NCBI GenBank assembly: GCA_014898425.1
Contig: RCSZ01000002.1
Coordinates: 2,790,001 to 2,854,000, forward strand
From: Botryotinia globosa
Taxonomy: Eukaryota; Ascomycota; Leotiomycetes; Helotiales; Sclerotiniaceae
DNA length: 64,000 nucleotides
Direction of reading: 5' to 3'
The position numbers were made by a program, and so were the translations under genes. Within the stretch, counting starts at the first letter, position 1, and each line of letters opens with the position of its first letter. This document shows, piece by piece, positions 46,538 through 58,448 of this stretch. The notes under the pieces are model-generated. The model made no database searches. It was not told the DNA's origin and saw only the letters and a list, made by a program, of their open reading frames with translations.

Positions 46538-47544
46538 GTGGGGTTTGGATTGAGCTATTGATTTATTGATTAGGGGGAAGGGATGGAGGGAGGAGTGGGA
46601 ATTTATTGAATGAGGTCACATCACATGCAAATCCGTTTCTGCAAAAGAGAATGATCATCTGTCGCTATGGAAATCACTATGGAAATCGAAATGGACAGAT
46701 GGAATGTCTAGTGGAAAGAGTACATTCTGTTTGTCGATCCATACTCTAGACTCATAGGTTTTCATCGGCGTTACTCGCAGGATTGTGGATGGCGTTTCTT
46801 AGGGGTTGTGGTTTGGGTCTGTCTGGGCTGGTCTGGTCTGGTCTGGTCTTGTGGATGGATTTGCAGAATTTTTTTCTTCGCTCATGATCGTCTGTCTATC
46901 TGACTGACTGGATGACTGACTGACTGTCCTTTTCAATGCGTCAAGGGAAGGTGGTTATGAGGATGAGTTTTTAGGGGTTGAGGATGGGAGTCTTGGGATG
47001 GTATGGGAGGAGGGGACGGGTTAGCGTTTTGGGGGAGGGGCTACTTGTGAGTACATACATACATACATACGTACATAGATTCGTACATAGGGAATCAAAG
47101 AGATTTATTAAAATGGGAATTGGATGTGCAGATTTTTTGGTAAAGTGGGTTGAATGCTTTTGTGGGGTGAGGGGAGGGTTTGACGTGTGTTTCTGGGGGT
47201 TGGTGGGTAAGGGATGGGGTTGGAGGAGATGGTTGAATAGATATGTATATATATGGATGGAGAGAGGTGTAACCTAGAGAAATGGAATCTTTAGTTGAGT
47301 GGATAGTTATATAGAATAGAATATCTATCTAATTGATATCTCTTTGTGAATATCTAGGGAGAGGGAGAGGGGGAGTGAAGTAACGAGAATATGAAATGGG
47401 ATGAAATGATAGACTGGTTATAGATTCTTATAAGAACAGTATATATATATATATATATATCGAGGTAAATTGTTATTTTTATTATATTATATCAATCTAT
47501 CTACTAAATAGCAAGTACTACCCAGATAAACCGATCAGATGAGT

Positions 47545-47598
47545 AGATATCCATATCCATATCCATATCCATATCCATATCCATATCCATATCCATAT
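47545..47598. repeat. CCATAT hexanucleotide array, about 9 copies
   Basis: An uninterrupted 6-bp unit over about 54 bp in non-coding sequence. Confidence 0.95.
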
Positions 47599-48042
47599 TC
47601 CACGCGAACTTGATAATCTTTCATTACCATGAGATTGTAGGAAATGAAGTAGGTGTTGTCGAGGTATCTAACCACCTCGCCGTCGATATTTATTGGGATC
47701 TCGTACTCGGTTTCTTGTAATGCTAATGGTGTGTATGTACATGGTGGCACGAGATAGGTGGTACATGTACTTGGTAGTCTTACATGTACTAGGTATGTAG
47801 TATGTGTGTATGTACCTGTACGTTTCTGGTGTAGGTAGGTAGGTAGATATGTAGTGTTTAATTGTAATTTCCAACAAGTGATACTTGTCATACATAAAGG
47901 TTATTATATCACTGGTGGACGTACCTAGTAGTACTTTCTTGGATTGAATGGGTTTCTTAGTATCAAAGTGTATTTAGACCTTGTAATAAAGGTTTTACTT
48001 TACATAGTATGAATACGATAGAGACATTGTAAATTGGGGTTA

Positions 48043-48290
48043 TATTTATTTTGTATTTATTTTGTATTTATTTATATCTATTTTATATTTATTTATATCT
48101 ATTTTATATCTATTTTATATCTATTTATATCTATTTTATATCTATTTATATCTATTTTATATCTATTTATATCTATTTTATATCTATTTATATCTATTTA
48201 TATCTATTTATATCTATTTATATCTATTTATATCTATTTATATCTATTTTATATTTATTTTATATCTATTTTATATATATTTTATATATT
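48043..48290. repeat. TATCTATT-type tandem array
   Basis: About 250 bp of units of about 8 and 5 bp (TATCTATT, TATTT) with higher-order alternation. Spurious Ile/Tyr/Phe/Leu-rich open frames run through it. Confidence 0.93.
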
Positions 48291-48533
48291 CATACCGATT
48301 GACTAAATCTTTAATTCAAATCCCAGCACCGTGGTACTTGATATTATCAGAGTGGATTGTGGAGTTTTAATCAATGTAGAGATTATATATATTACCTATA
48401 CATCCAAATATTAATTACCTGGTCTCTGGTGTGTCAAATACCCCACGAATCGTCCGCAAAAACGATGTCATGGGAGACCTCGGGAGGAACTGGTGATTCA
48501 AGCTAATTATAACTCCCAGTCAGTCTTTAACTC

Positions 48534-48697
48534 AAGTCAAGTCAAGTCAAGTCAAGTCAAGTCAAGTCAAGTCAACTCAACCCAACCCAACCCAAGAACA
48601 AGAACAAACACAAGAACAAGAACCAGTACAAGTACAAGAACAAGTACAAGAACCAAAACTCTGTCATATCCAATTCAATTCAATTCAATTCAATTCA
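48534..48697. repeat. cluster of pentanucleotide and hexanucleotide repeats
   Basis: Three adjacent arrays: CAAGT units (48534-48576), CAAGAA/ACAAGT units (48594-48656) and AATTC units (48670-48697). All have similar CAA-type composition and may derive from one another by slippage. Confidence 0.9.
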
Positions 48698-49049
48698 ACC
48701 TCAACTCATCTTCCATGGTACTTCTCATCCTGATCACATTCCATCCCTAATATTGAAATCTTACGAATCAATATACTCTTCATTGTCTGATCATATTACA
48801 AAAGTCAACTACTACCTAGGTACATCTCGAGGGCAAAGCAAAGCAAAGCAAAGCAAAGCAAAGCAAACAAGCAAAGCAACCTAACAAACAAATCAGAGCA
48901 AGAACGATAAATTCACACAACAAACGATCCTTCTTCCTTCCTTCGATAACAACCGTCCGTCTCTCTACGAGACACTTTTATTTAAATCAAACAAACTGGC
49001 AGGAAATAAGAGGAGGAGCTTTTCCTCCCAAGGAGGTCTGCTCAACAGA

Positions 49050-51003
49050 ATGTTTGGCAGCTCAAGTTCCCCACCAAAAGATTCATCCTTAGCTTCCACC
49101 ACCACTCCTCCCACCTCTTCCGAATCTAGCGCCGATTCATCAACAGGTCTCAATAATCAAGGCGATGCATCAACCGCTTTGAGAGCTCTCGATGGCGAGA
49201 CTGGCACATCGGAAAAACGCAGCGGGAATGGTAGTCCCCCAGGTCGCGCAATTCCCGGCGATGGTTCTGGAGAGAAGAAACGCCGGAGTAGCGGGGTCGG
49301 CGGTAAAGCCAGCTCGTTTCTGGCCAGTGCGAAAAATTCATTGCACTTCAGTCAGAGTCCTAATTCTTCCGGGTTCATGTCTGGTGGTCGATCCAACGAT
49401 GTAGTACAAACGCCCTTGCAAAAGTTGGGAAAACAAGATCCGGCCTTGTCGGTTCCTCAAGGTCAGCATAATAATTCGGCGGGTGAATCTCGTCCGGGCC
49501 CTAGATCGACATTCAAAGTCGGCGTGTGGGAAGATAAAAATAAGAAATGTCGTCGAACGATGGAGGATACTCATGCTTTCCTGTACAACTTCTTACATAC
49601 ACCTGCACCTGTCGTGGGTGCCGATTCAAGCTCCAAGTCGGAAAAGTCAGATAAAGTCGCAGGTGATTCATCAGATAGTCTTGCTCGGCCGGTCTCCGCA
49701 CAGTCCATGATGGAGACAGATAATGGTTATTTCGCAATCTTCGATGGTCATGCAGGTACATTTGCTGCAGATTGGTGTGGAAAGAAATTACATCTCATTC
49801 TGGAAGAGACTATACGAAAGAATCCGAATACGCCGATTCCCGAACTTCTCGACCAAACCTTTACAACTGTCGATGCGCAGTTGGAGAAATTACCTTTGAA
49901 AAACAGTGGCTGTACTGCCGTCACAGCAGTTCTTCGTTGGGAGGATAGGATACCAAACGCTTCATCTGCCACGGGTTCTACAGCCATTGCACCTGCGACC
50001 GCTGCTGCCGTTAAAGCTGCTGAAGAAACACCAAAGACTGAAGACGGCGGTGCAGAATCGAAATCCACATCACAACAGTCAAAGGCCGTTTTGAATGCCC
50101 CTACTGGAGATGTTCAGGCAAAACTCAAAAGTACTTCTTCTCGTGCCAGAGTATTGTATACAGCTAATGTTGGAGATGCACGTATCGTATTGTGCCGCAA
50201 TGGCAAAGCTTTACGTCTATCTTACGATCATAAGGGTAGTGATGAGAATGAGGGAAAACGTGTTGCAAATGCAGGTGGCTTAATCCTCAATAATCGTGTC
50301 AATGGTGTTTTGGCAGTTACTCGTGCATTGGGAGATGCGTATATGAAGGATCTGGTTACGGGTCATCCATATACGACTGAGACTGTTATACAACCTGATA
50401 GTGATGAATTCATTATCTTGGCTTGTGATGGGGTAAGTATCTTTCTACTTGTTTGTAAAGAATTCTACTAATCAAATCATATAGTTATGGGATGTTTGTT
50501 CAGATCAAGAAGCAGTTGATCTCGTTCGTCATCAACAAGATCCTGTTGCCGCAGCTAAACAACTTGTCGAATATGCCCTCGCTCGTTTCAGTACCGATAA
50601 TTTGTCTTGTATGATTGTTCGATTTAATCGACCACTCCTTGTTGCAACGGCAAAAGATTCTCATGCAGCTATTGGCGTTGAAGGTGATGGTAACATGGGA
50701 TTCGGTACACTCTCCGAAGCAGATAAAATTGTTTCAGAATCACAGCAAAAAGTTAAAGATGGCGCATCAAATCTCGGTGTTAGTGGTAGCAATAGTGGTG
50801 CAGGACATGATCCTAAATTGGATGGAGCCGTAGAGGACGATGGAGATGAAGAGAAACCTCGGATGGAGAGTGTAGTTGAAGAGGAACCTCAACCTATCGA
50901 GGGTGATTCATCGGCTCCGGAAATAGATTTAAATGCTGTGGAGAAGGCGAAAACGGAGGAGGCCGCTGCAAATTTGCATTTACCGGCTGGAGCTGAGAAG
51001 TAA
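49050..51003 (+). CDS. PTC1: protein phosphatase 2C, Ptc1-like
   Basis: Two exons, 49050-50432 and 50485-51003 (52-bp intron), give 633 residues. A Ser-rich N-terminal extension (about 1-150) precedes the PP2C domain: [20 protein letters not shown] (about 154-173), [10 protein letters not shown] (about 227-236), a long Ala/Thr-rich insert (about 305-355), [57 protein letters not shown] and [11 protein letters not shown]. The Asp residues that coordinate Mn/Mg are present. The acidic tail (about 550-633) is probably disordered. Yeast Ptc1 dephosphorylates MAP kinases such as Hog1 and affects organelle inheritance. The sequence resembles Ptc1 more than Ptc2/3. The start codon is the first ATG after the GCAAA array. 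Confidence 0.93.
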
Positions 51004-52367
51004 TGTTCTTTACTCGTGTATATTTTTAGTGGGAGGGGTAGTGCGGGGAGCGGGGTTTTCTTTTCTTTGCAGTTTGCTGAGTGGTTATTTGGGTTTATCT
51101 TGGGAGGTTGAGAGGGGTGTGGAGGGGGTGGCCATGAATGAATGGATGGATGGATGATGGCTTGATGATGGCTTGATGAGATTTATCTAAGTTATGGTTC
51201 TGTGAAATGGGTAGAGGCATTCGCGGAAAGATGGATGACTGGATGAAAGAAGTTTTCTTTAAACTGATGAGTGGGTGCTATGAATATGGATTTTGGGGGG
51301 TGGGCGGGGTGGGGAAGGGGTAGGGGAAGGGGTAGGGAGGGGCAGGGGCATATTAAATTACGCGAAGTACGTACCTAAACCTAAGCAATGATACGCAGCG
51401 TAGCGTAGCGTACCGTACCGTACCGTGTAGTACAATGTATGAATGTTTATGCATGTATGTATGTATGTATGTATAATGTGACTTGAATTGAATTGGAATT
51501 GCATTGAATGAATTTTTTTTTTTTTTGGTGCGTGCGTGTGTACGTGTATGTGTATGTATCTACATATCTTGCCTTGTAACCGATCATGGAAATGCAAAAC
51601 AAATTTGTAGATTGTGATTTTACATGAGCAGGAGGTGGAGGATGAAGAAGAAAAGTTAAAGTTAAAGTTGCGGAATAATACAATCAATACATTTCGAATA
51701 CACTCACTCTATATCTGCATCTGAATCTCATCTTCACAATCAAGTAATATCAAATATGAAACATCAAACATCAAAAAGCATAAAAACCAACTCATATTTC
51801 CTGTTAGGTATCCCCTTCTCCCCTATTCTCCACAAGCGAGATATATCTACTATACTAGGTGCGTACTTCGAGCGGGCTCGGTTCTGAATCACTCCGTTTC
51901 GCTTTTCCTATTCCTATCCATATCTCCTATTCCTAGGTATTCCCAACAGCATATATAAATGTAAATGCAAGTGCGTACGTATTTAGCGCATTCGTCTCCT
52001 CCTGCCCCCTACCACTTCTCCTCTATCAATAACATATTCCCTCCCAACCAACCAGCTCATAGAACAAGCAATTAACTCCACCCCACTCCATTTCTCAATT
52101 GACTTTCAATCCCTCCAGGTATACATACGCCTATCACCATTCACCCTACCATGCAAACTAATTTCTTATTCCCCTCATTTGTTCCTTCGAAACCATGTAC
52201 CCAGATCATTTGTCGTTTATTATCCATTATCGTAACCGTACAAAAGTGATGAATCAAACCATTAGACATATCATATGGTCGCCCATAGAGAATCCTTCTT
52301 CGCTAAAATGCAGAAATTTTGCCATGGCCAAATCAATTCGTCTTGATTGTCTCTTTTGAGAATAAAT
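51004..52367. other. intergenic between convergent genes PTC1 and DMA1
   Basis: 1.36 kb. G-rich 3' flank of PTC1 with GGGGTA units near 51310-51340, CGTAG/CGTAC units (51400-51425) and ATGT units (51452-51475). No gene seen. Confidence 0.6.
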
Positions 52368-54597
52368 CTAAAGAGCAGAATGCGGTGTCGAGTGAGCTGT
52401 TGTTGGTGTTTCATTATAATCGAGATTGCTAGATCCAGAAGCTAGCCTGATTGTATTTGTTCTCCCCGCACCACCGTCGAAAATGAATGGCCCTACATCA
52501 TTTCTCGGTGTCATTGGTCCTTCACCCGTGAGAGGATCTGCTAATGCAGGATGCATCCCATTTGGACTTGGTGAACCGCGCGCAGAACGAGAAGTAGAGG
52601 CGGCACTAGGGACTGGTTTTCTTGCGATTATGTCGAGAGGTGATACTGTAGAACTCAAGTTGGTTTGAGGAACCGGCGTGGCTGAAGCCGAACTGGCTTG
52701 TGAATCGCTCACGTTAAGAAAAGCCATATCTTCGAGTCTCGTTTCGTGGGCGTGAGCACCGGTACTAGAATCATCACTGGTGTCGAGATCATCTTCGATA
52801 TGATTCGTGTTCAAAGGTTCAAAGGCTTCAGGCTCTGGTAGAATTGGTGCGGGTGTAGGGTCACTTGTCCGTGGCATAACCGTTTCCTGGGCTGTTGGCT
52901 CGGTTCCCAGGGGATTGTTTGTATTTGCTGCGGACTCTGATGTCGCTTCCACCTCAGCCTCCGCATCAGATGTGGCCAATTCCTCCCAATCTCCATCTGG
53001 TTCATCAAGCTCTGCCTCGAGATCTGCGACTGTACGACAATTGGGACAAATAAAATGAGGCCAAGCAGGACCATTGATAACAACTCGAATACATTTGTAA
53101 TGCCAGGTATGAGAACATGGTGCGACAAATAAAGATTGACAAGGCTTGCAGATGTTAGTTGCGGGCTATCAGGTAGGAGAAAAGGTCTTGACTTACGGCT
53201 ATAGGCCCAAGACAAATCGAGCAATCTTGCGAGGAACTACTCGAACCACCAGAGGCTTGTTTCTTGAGATTGTTGTTGAGCTCGCGTAAGCGCTTATGGG
53301 ATTGTACACTAGGAAGAAGATTAGCAAACACACTGAATTCACCATCACAAGGGTAGACATACTTGAAACTGCTAGGACCCGTTTGCCATCCTTTGTTGAG
53401 TTCCACTCGTATCTTGACGCATCTAAATATCATCTCCTCACCACCTTTGAAATCTATACCCAATTGGACGATATCGCCATCGTTTACCGGGAAAGGTTTT
53501 GATTCCGTTCCCGGTGAACTTAATCGTATGTGATTGAGAAATGTGCCCGACGAGCTTTTCACATCCTTTATAAACCAACGACCTCCCGTGCACCAGAATT
53601 CACAATGACGTCTGCTAACCACTTTTGACTTGAATCCAACTGGTGCAAACGATGGCACATTCGTAGCATGAGGGGGTTGATTATCTCTTTCGGAATATCG
53701 ACCAACTTTGATAATTTCCTTTCCTGTCGGGAGCGTTCGACTCATGGTACCAAATACGAGCGATGGACGATGAGCTCGAGGATCTTGATGCGGAGAGAAA
53801 CGAATCGATGGTAGTTGATGCGACATGGTTTCTCTTGTTGATTGGGAACCGTTTTCTCCCAAGTCATTTAATAAAGGCATGTCTGCTGCCCCTCCTGTTC
53901 CTGCAGATCTCGTTCTTGCCATCGACGCCTCAAGACCCGAGGTTATCGCAGATGAATCGTTGGCCGATAAGACGGCTGAAGAGGAGGCAGTCGCAGTAGG
54001 TTGTGGCTGAGTTGCAATTCTTGATACTCCGCTGTGACCTCCCACTGTCGGTAACCACCCACTTGTCAATCCAAGATTTTCTGGATTATTCGAACCTGCA
54101 GACGTTAATTCGGGGGGATTTGTGGATCTTCGTGCAGTGGGTGAAATTTGTCGAGGAAGAATATCGGTTGTAGGAGTTGCAGGCGTTGCAGGCGTTGCAT
54201 GCGAGGCTGCAGAAGAGGCGTGAGAGGGAGCGCTCGCTGACGTGGGGGATGAAGGTGACGGATAACTTGAGGAGTGTGAGAGGGTGGGTCGTAGATTTTG
54301 ATGATTAGGATGTGAATTTGAATTTGAATTTGAATTTGTATTCGAGTTCGAGTTCGAATTCGAGGAATTGTGATTGTGATGTTCCCTCGATAACAAATGA
54401 TTCTGTGTGTAACTTCGCAAATAACTCAAACCTCTGAGACGACCTCTGGTTGATGATGATGTGGTGGGAGATGTTGGGGTTGTAGTTGGTTGTGGGGAGA
54501 TTGGTGAGACGGTTTGTGGTGCACTTCTTTCTCGTACAATGGGTGATGATATTGAAGTGGTTGGGTTCCAGGGCGAACTAGGGAGCGATGAATACAT
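52368..54597 (-). CDS. DMA1: FHA-RING E3 ubiquitin ligase, Dma1/Dma2 type
   Basis: I model three exons, 54597-53363, 53308-53197 and 53144-52368, giving 707 residues. Intron 1 (54 bp, 53309-53362) is divisible by three and stop-free, so an unspliced reading would add 18 residues (726 total). The N-terminal third is Ser/Thr/Pro/Asn-rich. The FHA domain (about 290-405) shows KVGRYSERDNQ, SKVVSRRHCEFW, and KDVKSSSGTFLNHIRLS. The RING (about 440-490) reads CSICLGPIAPCQ, APCSHTWHYKC and CPNCRT after removal of the 52-bp intron 2, which has a CTAAC branch site. The tail is acidic, then Ser-rich. Yeast Dma proteins act in septin/spindle-position control, binding phospho-Thr and ubiquitinating targets. 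Start is at MYSSLPSSPW; a CT-rich leader lies upstream. Confidence 0.92.
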
Positions 54598-54654
54598 GGA
54601 GAGAGAATTTGAAGAACGAGGATTGATGTAATCCTCGACTTTTCTTATTCTTAA

Positions 54655-54680
54655 AGGGGGGAGAGGGAGAGGGAGGGAGG

Positions 54681-54714
<34 letters not shown>

Positions 54715-54717
54715 GAG
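54655..54717. repeat. GA-rich (CT on the DMA1 sense strand) tract
   Basis: Purine-only stretch with GAGA units, 60 to 120 bp upstream of the DMA1 start. Pyrimidine-rich leaders of this kind are common near fungal transcription starts, so a core-promoter role is possible. Confidence 0.8.
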
Positions 54718-55012
54718 GTGTGAATGAATATCGTAGTTGAAAAACAAGAGATAACAAAGTTACAAAGAATGAGAATTTGTATTGGGATTTGTTATATACA
54801 ACAAATATAACAAAGGATGATGGAATTCAAGACACTCGATGATTAAATAAAAGAAGAAAAAACCCTTGAATAAATTAACTAGTACGAGAGATTATGTATG
54901 AAGAGGTGATAGGTAGGTAGGTCGGTCGATGTGTGGTATGGTATGGTATGTATGGTATGGTGGTATGGTCTCGAGATGGTGGTATGGTCTCGAGATGGTG
55001 TGTGTAATATAA

Positions 55013-55302
55013 AGTATGTAAGGTATATAAGGTATATAAGGTATATAAGGTATATAAGGTATATAAGGTATATAAGGTATATAAGGTATATAAGGTATGT
55101 AAGGTATATAAGGTATATAAGGTATATAAGGTATATAAGGTATATAAGGTATATAAGGTATATAAGGTATATAAGGTATATAAGGTATATAAGGTATATA
55201 AGGTATATAAGGTATATAAGGTATATAAGGTATATAAGGTATATAAGGTATATAAGGTATATAAGGTATATAAGGTATATAAGGTATATAAGGTATATAA
55301 GG
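55013..55302. repeat. 9-bp array GGTATATAA, about 31 copies
   Basis: A nearly perfect 9-bp unit with occasional G variants (GGTATGTAA). Each unit contains a TATA-like string. It lies about 420 bp upstream of DMA1 and 1.36 kb upstream of the MPP alpha gene. Confidence 0.97.
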
Positions 55303-55886
55303 TATCCATGTACCTGGTAGTTCCGCGATAGTATGGTAGTCAAAGTGTCGTTGATATTGAATCTGGATGGATTGATTGGATTGAATTGAATTCGAGTCTG
55401 TTCTTGATGTATGTATGTATGTATGTATGTATATAAGGATGTGTATGGATGTCTATATCTTTCATCTAGAACCTTGACCAGAATTAAGAATGCGAATAGA
55501 CGGTCGAAGAGATGTTGATGTTGATGCTGGTTGTATGGTGGTTGTTAGGGAGATATCAGAGTCGTATTGCATCTGCATCGGTATGAAGTATATCGTATTT
55601 CTAGATTGAAGAATCTTGATATACGGAGTGGTAGTCGTACTATTATTATAACATTTATATATATATAACTTCTATCTACTCGAGTATATAAACATATGTT
55701 ATATATCTAGATATATATATCTAGATACATAATATATATACTCACATATATATACTCACATATATACTCACATATATATACACATTCGTATATTCACATA
55801 TATATTCACATCTACATATATATCCTTCCTACGATTATATCTATAGTCATACTATATAGACTACTAGGTACCTAGGTATATACTAT

Positions 55887-56040
55887 ATTATTATACTAGA
55901 TTATTATACTATATTATTATACTCTATTATTATACTATATTATTATACTATATTATTATACTATATTATTATACTATATTATTATACTATATTATTATAC
56001 TATATTATTATACTATATTATTATACTATATTATTATACA
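55887..56040. repeat. 13-bp array TATTATTATACTA, about 11 copies
   Basis: An AT-only unit except for one C, with small variants at the left edge (ACTAGATTATTAT, ACTCTATTATTAT). Confidence 0.95.
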
Positions 56041-56657
56041 TACTATATAGGTAAAATCAACTAAAAATCAATCAAAAATTATAAAAACATCTCCAGACCG
56101 ATAACCGCAAGAAAAAGATCAAAAAATGCTTGGACCGTTAAATCGCATGGTTCTCATCAATCCTGGCTCGCCTGATAGTACTTGTAGTCCAATGTCCATC
56201 CCGTCTATCCTGGTCTAGTCACTGATTCAACGCCTCTGGTAAGAAAAAATGCGGGAAATATGTGGCACGTGAACAATGTCTGAATACGGCACAGCACAGC
56301 ACACCACACCACAGTTGCGCTTCTAGCCGTGCTCCGTGCAGGTGGACTTGTCCTGTCCTGTCTCGCCTGCATTATTATTTATTGCCTGAGGCTACAAGTG
56401 GCTGCCTCGGCTTCAATCTTGCTATCACGGGATCACGGTATCACGGTATCACGGGATGCTGATCACGTAAGCCCCATCAATCAAAAGAACCCCCCCCCCC
56501 GCCATCAGCCGGTAAATACCGAACTCAAGTTTTTTCTAGGGAAGATCCGTACTAACTTCTAAGCAATCATGATTGATGTTACCGCTCCGGATCTTTCGCG
56601 GCGACAAAGTCAATTTCTATCTTCAACTTACCACAATTACTACCAATAATATTCATT

Positions 56658-58448
56658 ATGCTAAGAAATCCTTCAACGAGGGTTTTGAGGAGGGCTCTTT
56701 CATCTCAAAGACCTATATCCAATGTTTTACCTGCTCTCCGCTCAAGATATTTAGCTACTGTCGTGGAACCTATACAAAAGGTACAAATGAAGTCCAAATT
56801 TCTACTCCTCTTCGCCACGACTAACTTGAGACACATATAGGACCCTGCTGAGTTGGATCAAATCACCACCCTTCCCAATGGAGTGCGAGTCGCAACTGAA
56901 GCTTTGCCCGGTCACTTTTCCGGCATTGGAGTATACATCGATGCCGGGTCCAGATACGAAAATGAAGATCTCAGAGGGGTTAGTCATATAATGGATAGAT
57001 TGGCATTCAAGTCTACCTCAAAGAGATCAAGCGATGAGATGTTAGAATCAATAGAGTCGCTGGGCGGAAATATACAATGCGCTTCATCAAGAGAATCTTT
57101 GATGTATCAATCTGCCACATTCAACTCTGCGGTCCCAACTACCGTCGCCCTTCTCGCCGAGACAATTCGAAATCCTTTAATCACTGAGGAGGAGGTATCA
57201 CAGCAATTGGTGACTGCTGAATATGAGATTGGCGAGATTTGGTCCAAGCCCGAGTTAATTCTTCCGGAAATCGTACATATGGTTGCATACAAGGGAAACA
57301 CTCTTGGGAATCCCCTATTGTGCCCGAAAGAACGACTGTCTGAAATCAACAGCAACACCATACAACAATACCGAGATACTTTCTATAGACCTGAAAGAAT
57401 GGTTGTAGCATTTGCGGGGGTGCAACATGAAGAAGCAGTCAAACTCGCCGAACAGCATTTTGGAGATATGCCAAAATCAGCTCCCATTTTATCACAAACA
57501 GGATCGGAAACGTCTCTTGATCCGTCATCAGGTGAGACTAGCAGCGACAGCTCTATATCATCATCTTCCTCATCAACACCACCTTCACCAACACAAAAGC
57601 CATCCAGCTTGATATCACGCATACCATTTTTCAAGAACATCTCCACTTCCGCACCCAAAAATGCCTCGGTTCAGAATGGTTTCCTAAACCCCCTTAACCT
57701 CAACGAACCTTCACGCTATACAGGTGGATTCCTTGCCCTCCCAACTCTTCCGCCGCCTGTGAACCCTGCCATTCCCGCACTAAGCCATATACATATCGCA
57801 TTTGAAGCTCTCCCCATTTCTTCCCCCGACATCTACGCCCTCGCTACTCTCCAAACTCTTCTTGGCGGTGGTGGGTCCTTCTCTGCTGGGGGCCCTGGCA
57901 AAGGCATGTATTCTCGTCTTTATACCAACGTTTTAAATCAACACGGTTGGGTCGAATCATGCATGGCTTTCAACCACTCTTACACCGACTCTGGGCTTTT
58001 TGGAATCTCATCCTCATGTTCCCCAGGCTACGTTAAGAATATGCTTGATGTCATGTGCCGTGAACTTCAAAGTCTCACTCTCGATTCTGGATTCAGTGCA
58101 TTACAAACTGCAGAAGTTAATCGTGCGAAGAATCAGCTGAGATCAAGTTTATTGATGAACTTGGAATCCAGGATGGTAGAATTAGAAGATTTGGGAAGAC
58201 AGGTACAAGTGCACGGAAGAAAGGTTGGAGTCAGAGAAATGTGCAAGAAAATCGAAGAATTGACCGTCAAAGATCTTAGAAGAGTAGCTACACAAGTCTT
58301 TGGAGGTCTGGTGAAAAATGCAGGAGAAGGAAGTGGTAGCCCAACCGTGGTCTTGCAAGAAGGCGAAGAAGAAGGAAGAGTATACAAAAATTTCAGCTGG
58401 GATGATATTCAAGATCGGATTCATGGGTGGAAATTGGGAAGTTGGTAA
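56658..58448 (+). CDS. MAS2: mitochondrial processing peptidase alpha subunit
   Basis: Two exons, 56658-56780 and 56841-58448 (60-bp intron), give 576 residues. The first exon encodes an Arg/Ser-rich presequence (MLRNPSTRVLRRALSSQR) typical of matrix import. The M16 peptidase body follows: LDQITTLPNGVRVATEALPG, then HIMDRLAFKST (about 89-99), the degenerate counterpart of the beta subunit's HxxEH zinc site. It therefore lacks its own catalytic metal site, as expected for alpha. The flexible glycine-rich substrate loop GGGGSFSAGGPGKGMYSRL (about 383-401) is present. A Ser/Thr/Pro-rich insertion (about 265-320) separates the two halves. With the beta subunit it cleaves presequences in the matrix. 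The identification is firm. Confidence 0.96.

Larger units (their letters stand above)
46538..49049. other. 2.5-kb intergenic region full of short tandem repeats
   Basis: No gene is supported. It carries GTCTG units (46820-46850), CATA units (47055-47070), AT dinucleotides (about 47440-47460), and the arrays listed separately at 47545, 48043 and 48534. GCAAA units (48836-48866) lie in the likely 5' leader of PTC1. Confidence 0.6.
54598..56657. other. intergenic region with long repeat arrays
   Basis: 2 kb between divergent genes DMA1 and MPP alpha. It includes a GA tract (54655-54717) in the likely DMA1 leader, the 9-bp and 13-bp arrays listed separately, TGTA units near 55410 and AT-rich tracts around 55640-55810. 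No gene is supported. Confidence 0.6.

Noticed and set aside
48534..48866. Arrays superficially like CRISPR repeats
   Set aside because: They are uninterrupted short tandem units without spacers, in a eukaryotic genome.
53166..53196. 31-bp intron in DMA1 ending at GATAG
   Set aside because: Too short for splicing; the downstream acceptor gives a 52-bp intron with a CTAAC branch site and restores the conserved PCQ of the RING.
54875..55343. Repeat-encoded frames (YTLYTL, YLIYLI, RYIRYI)
   Set aside because: Products of the 9-bp array.
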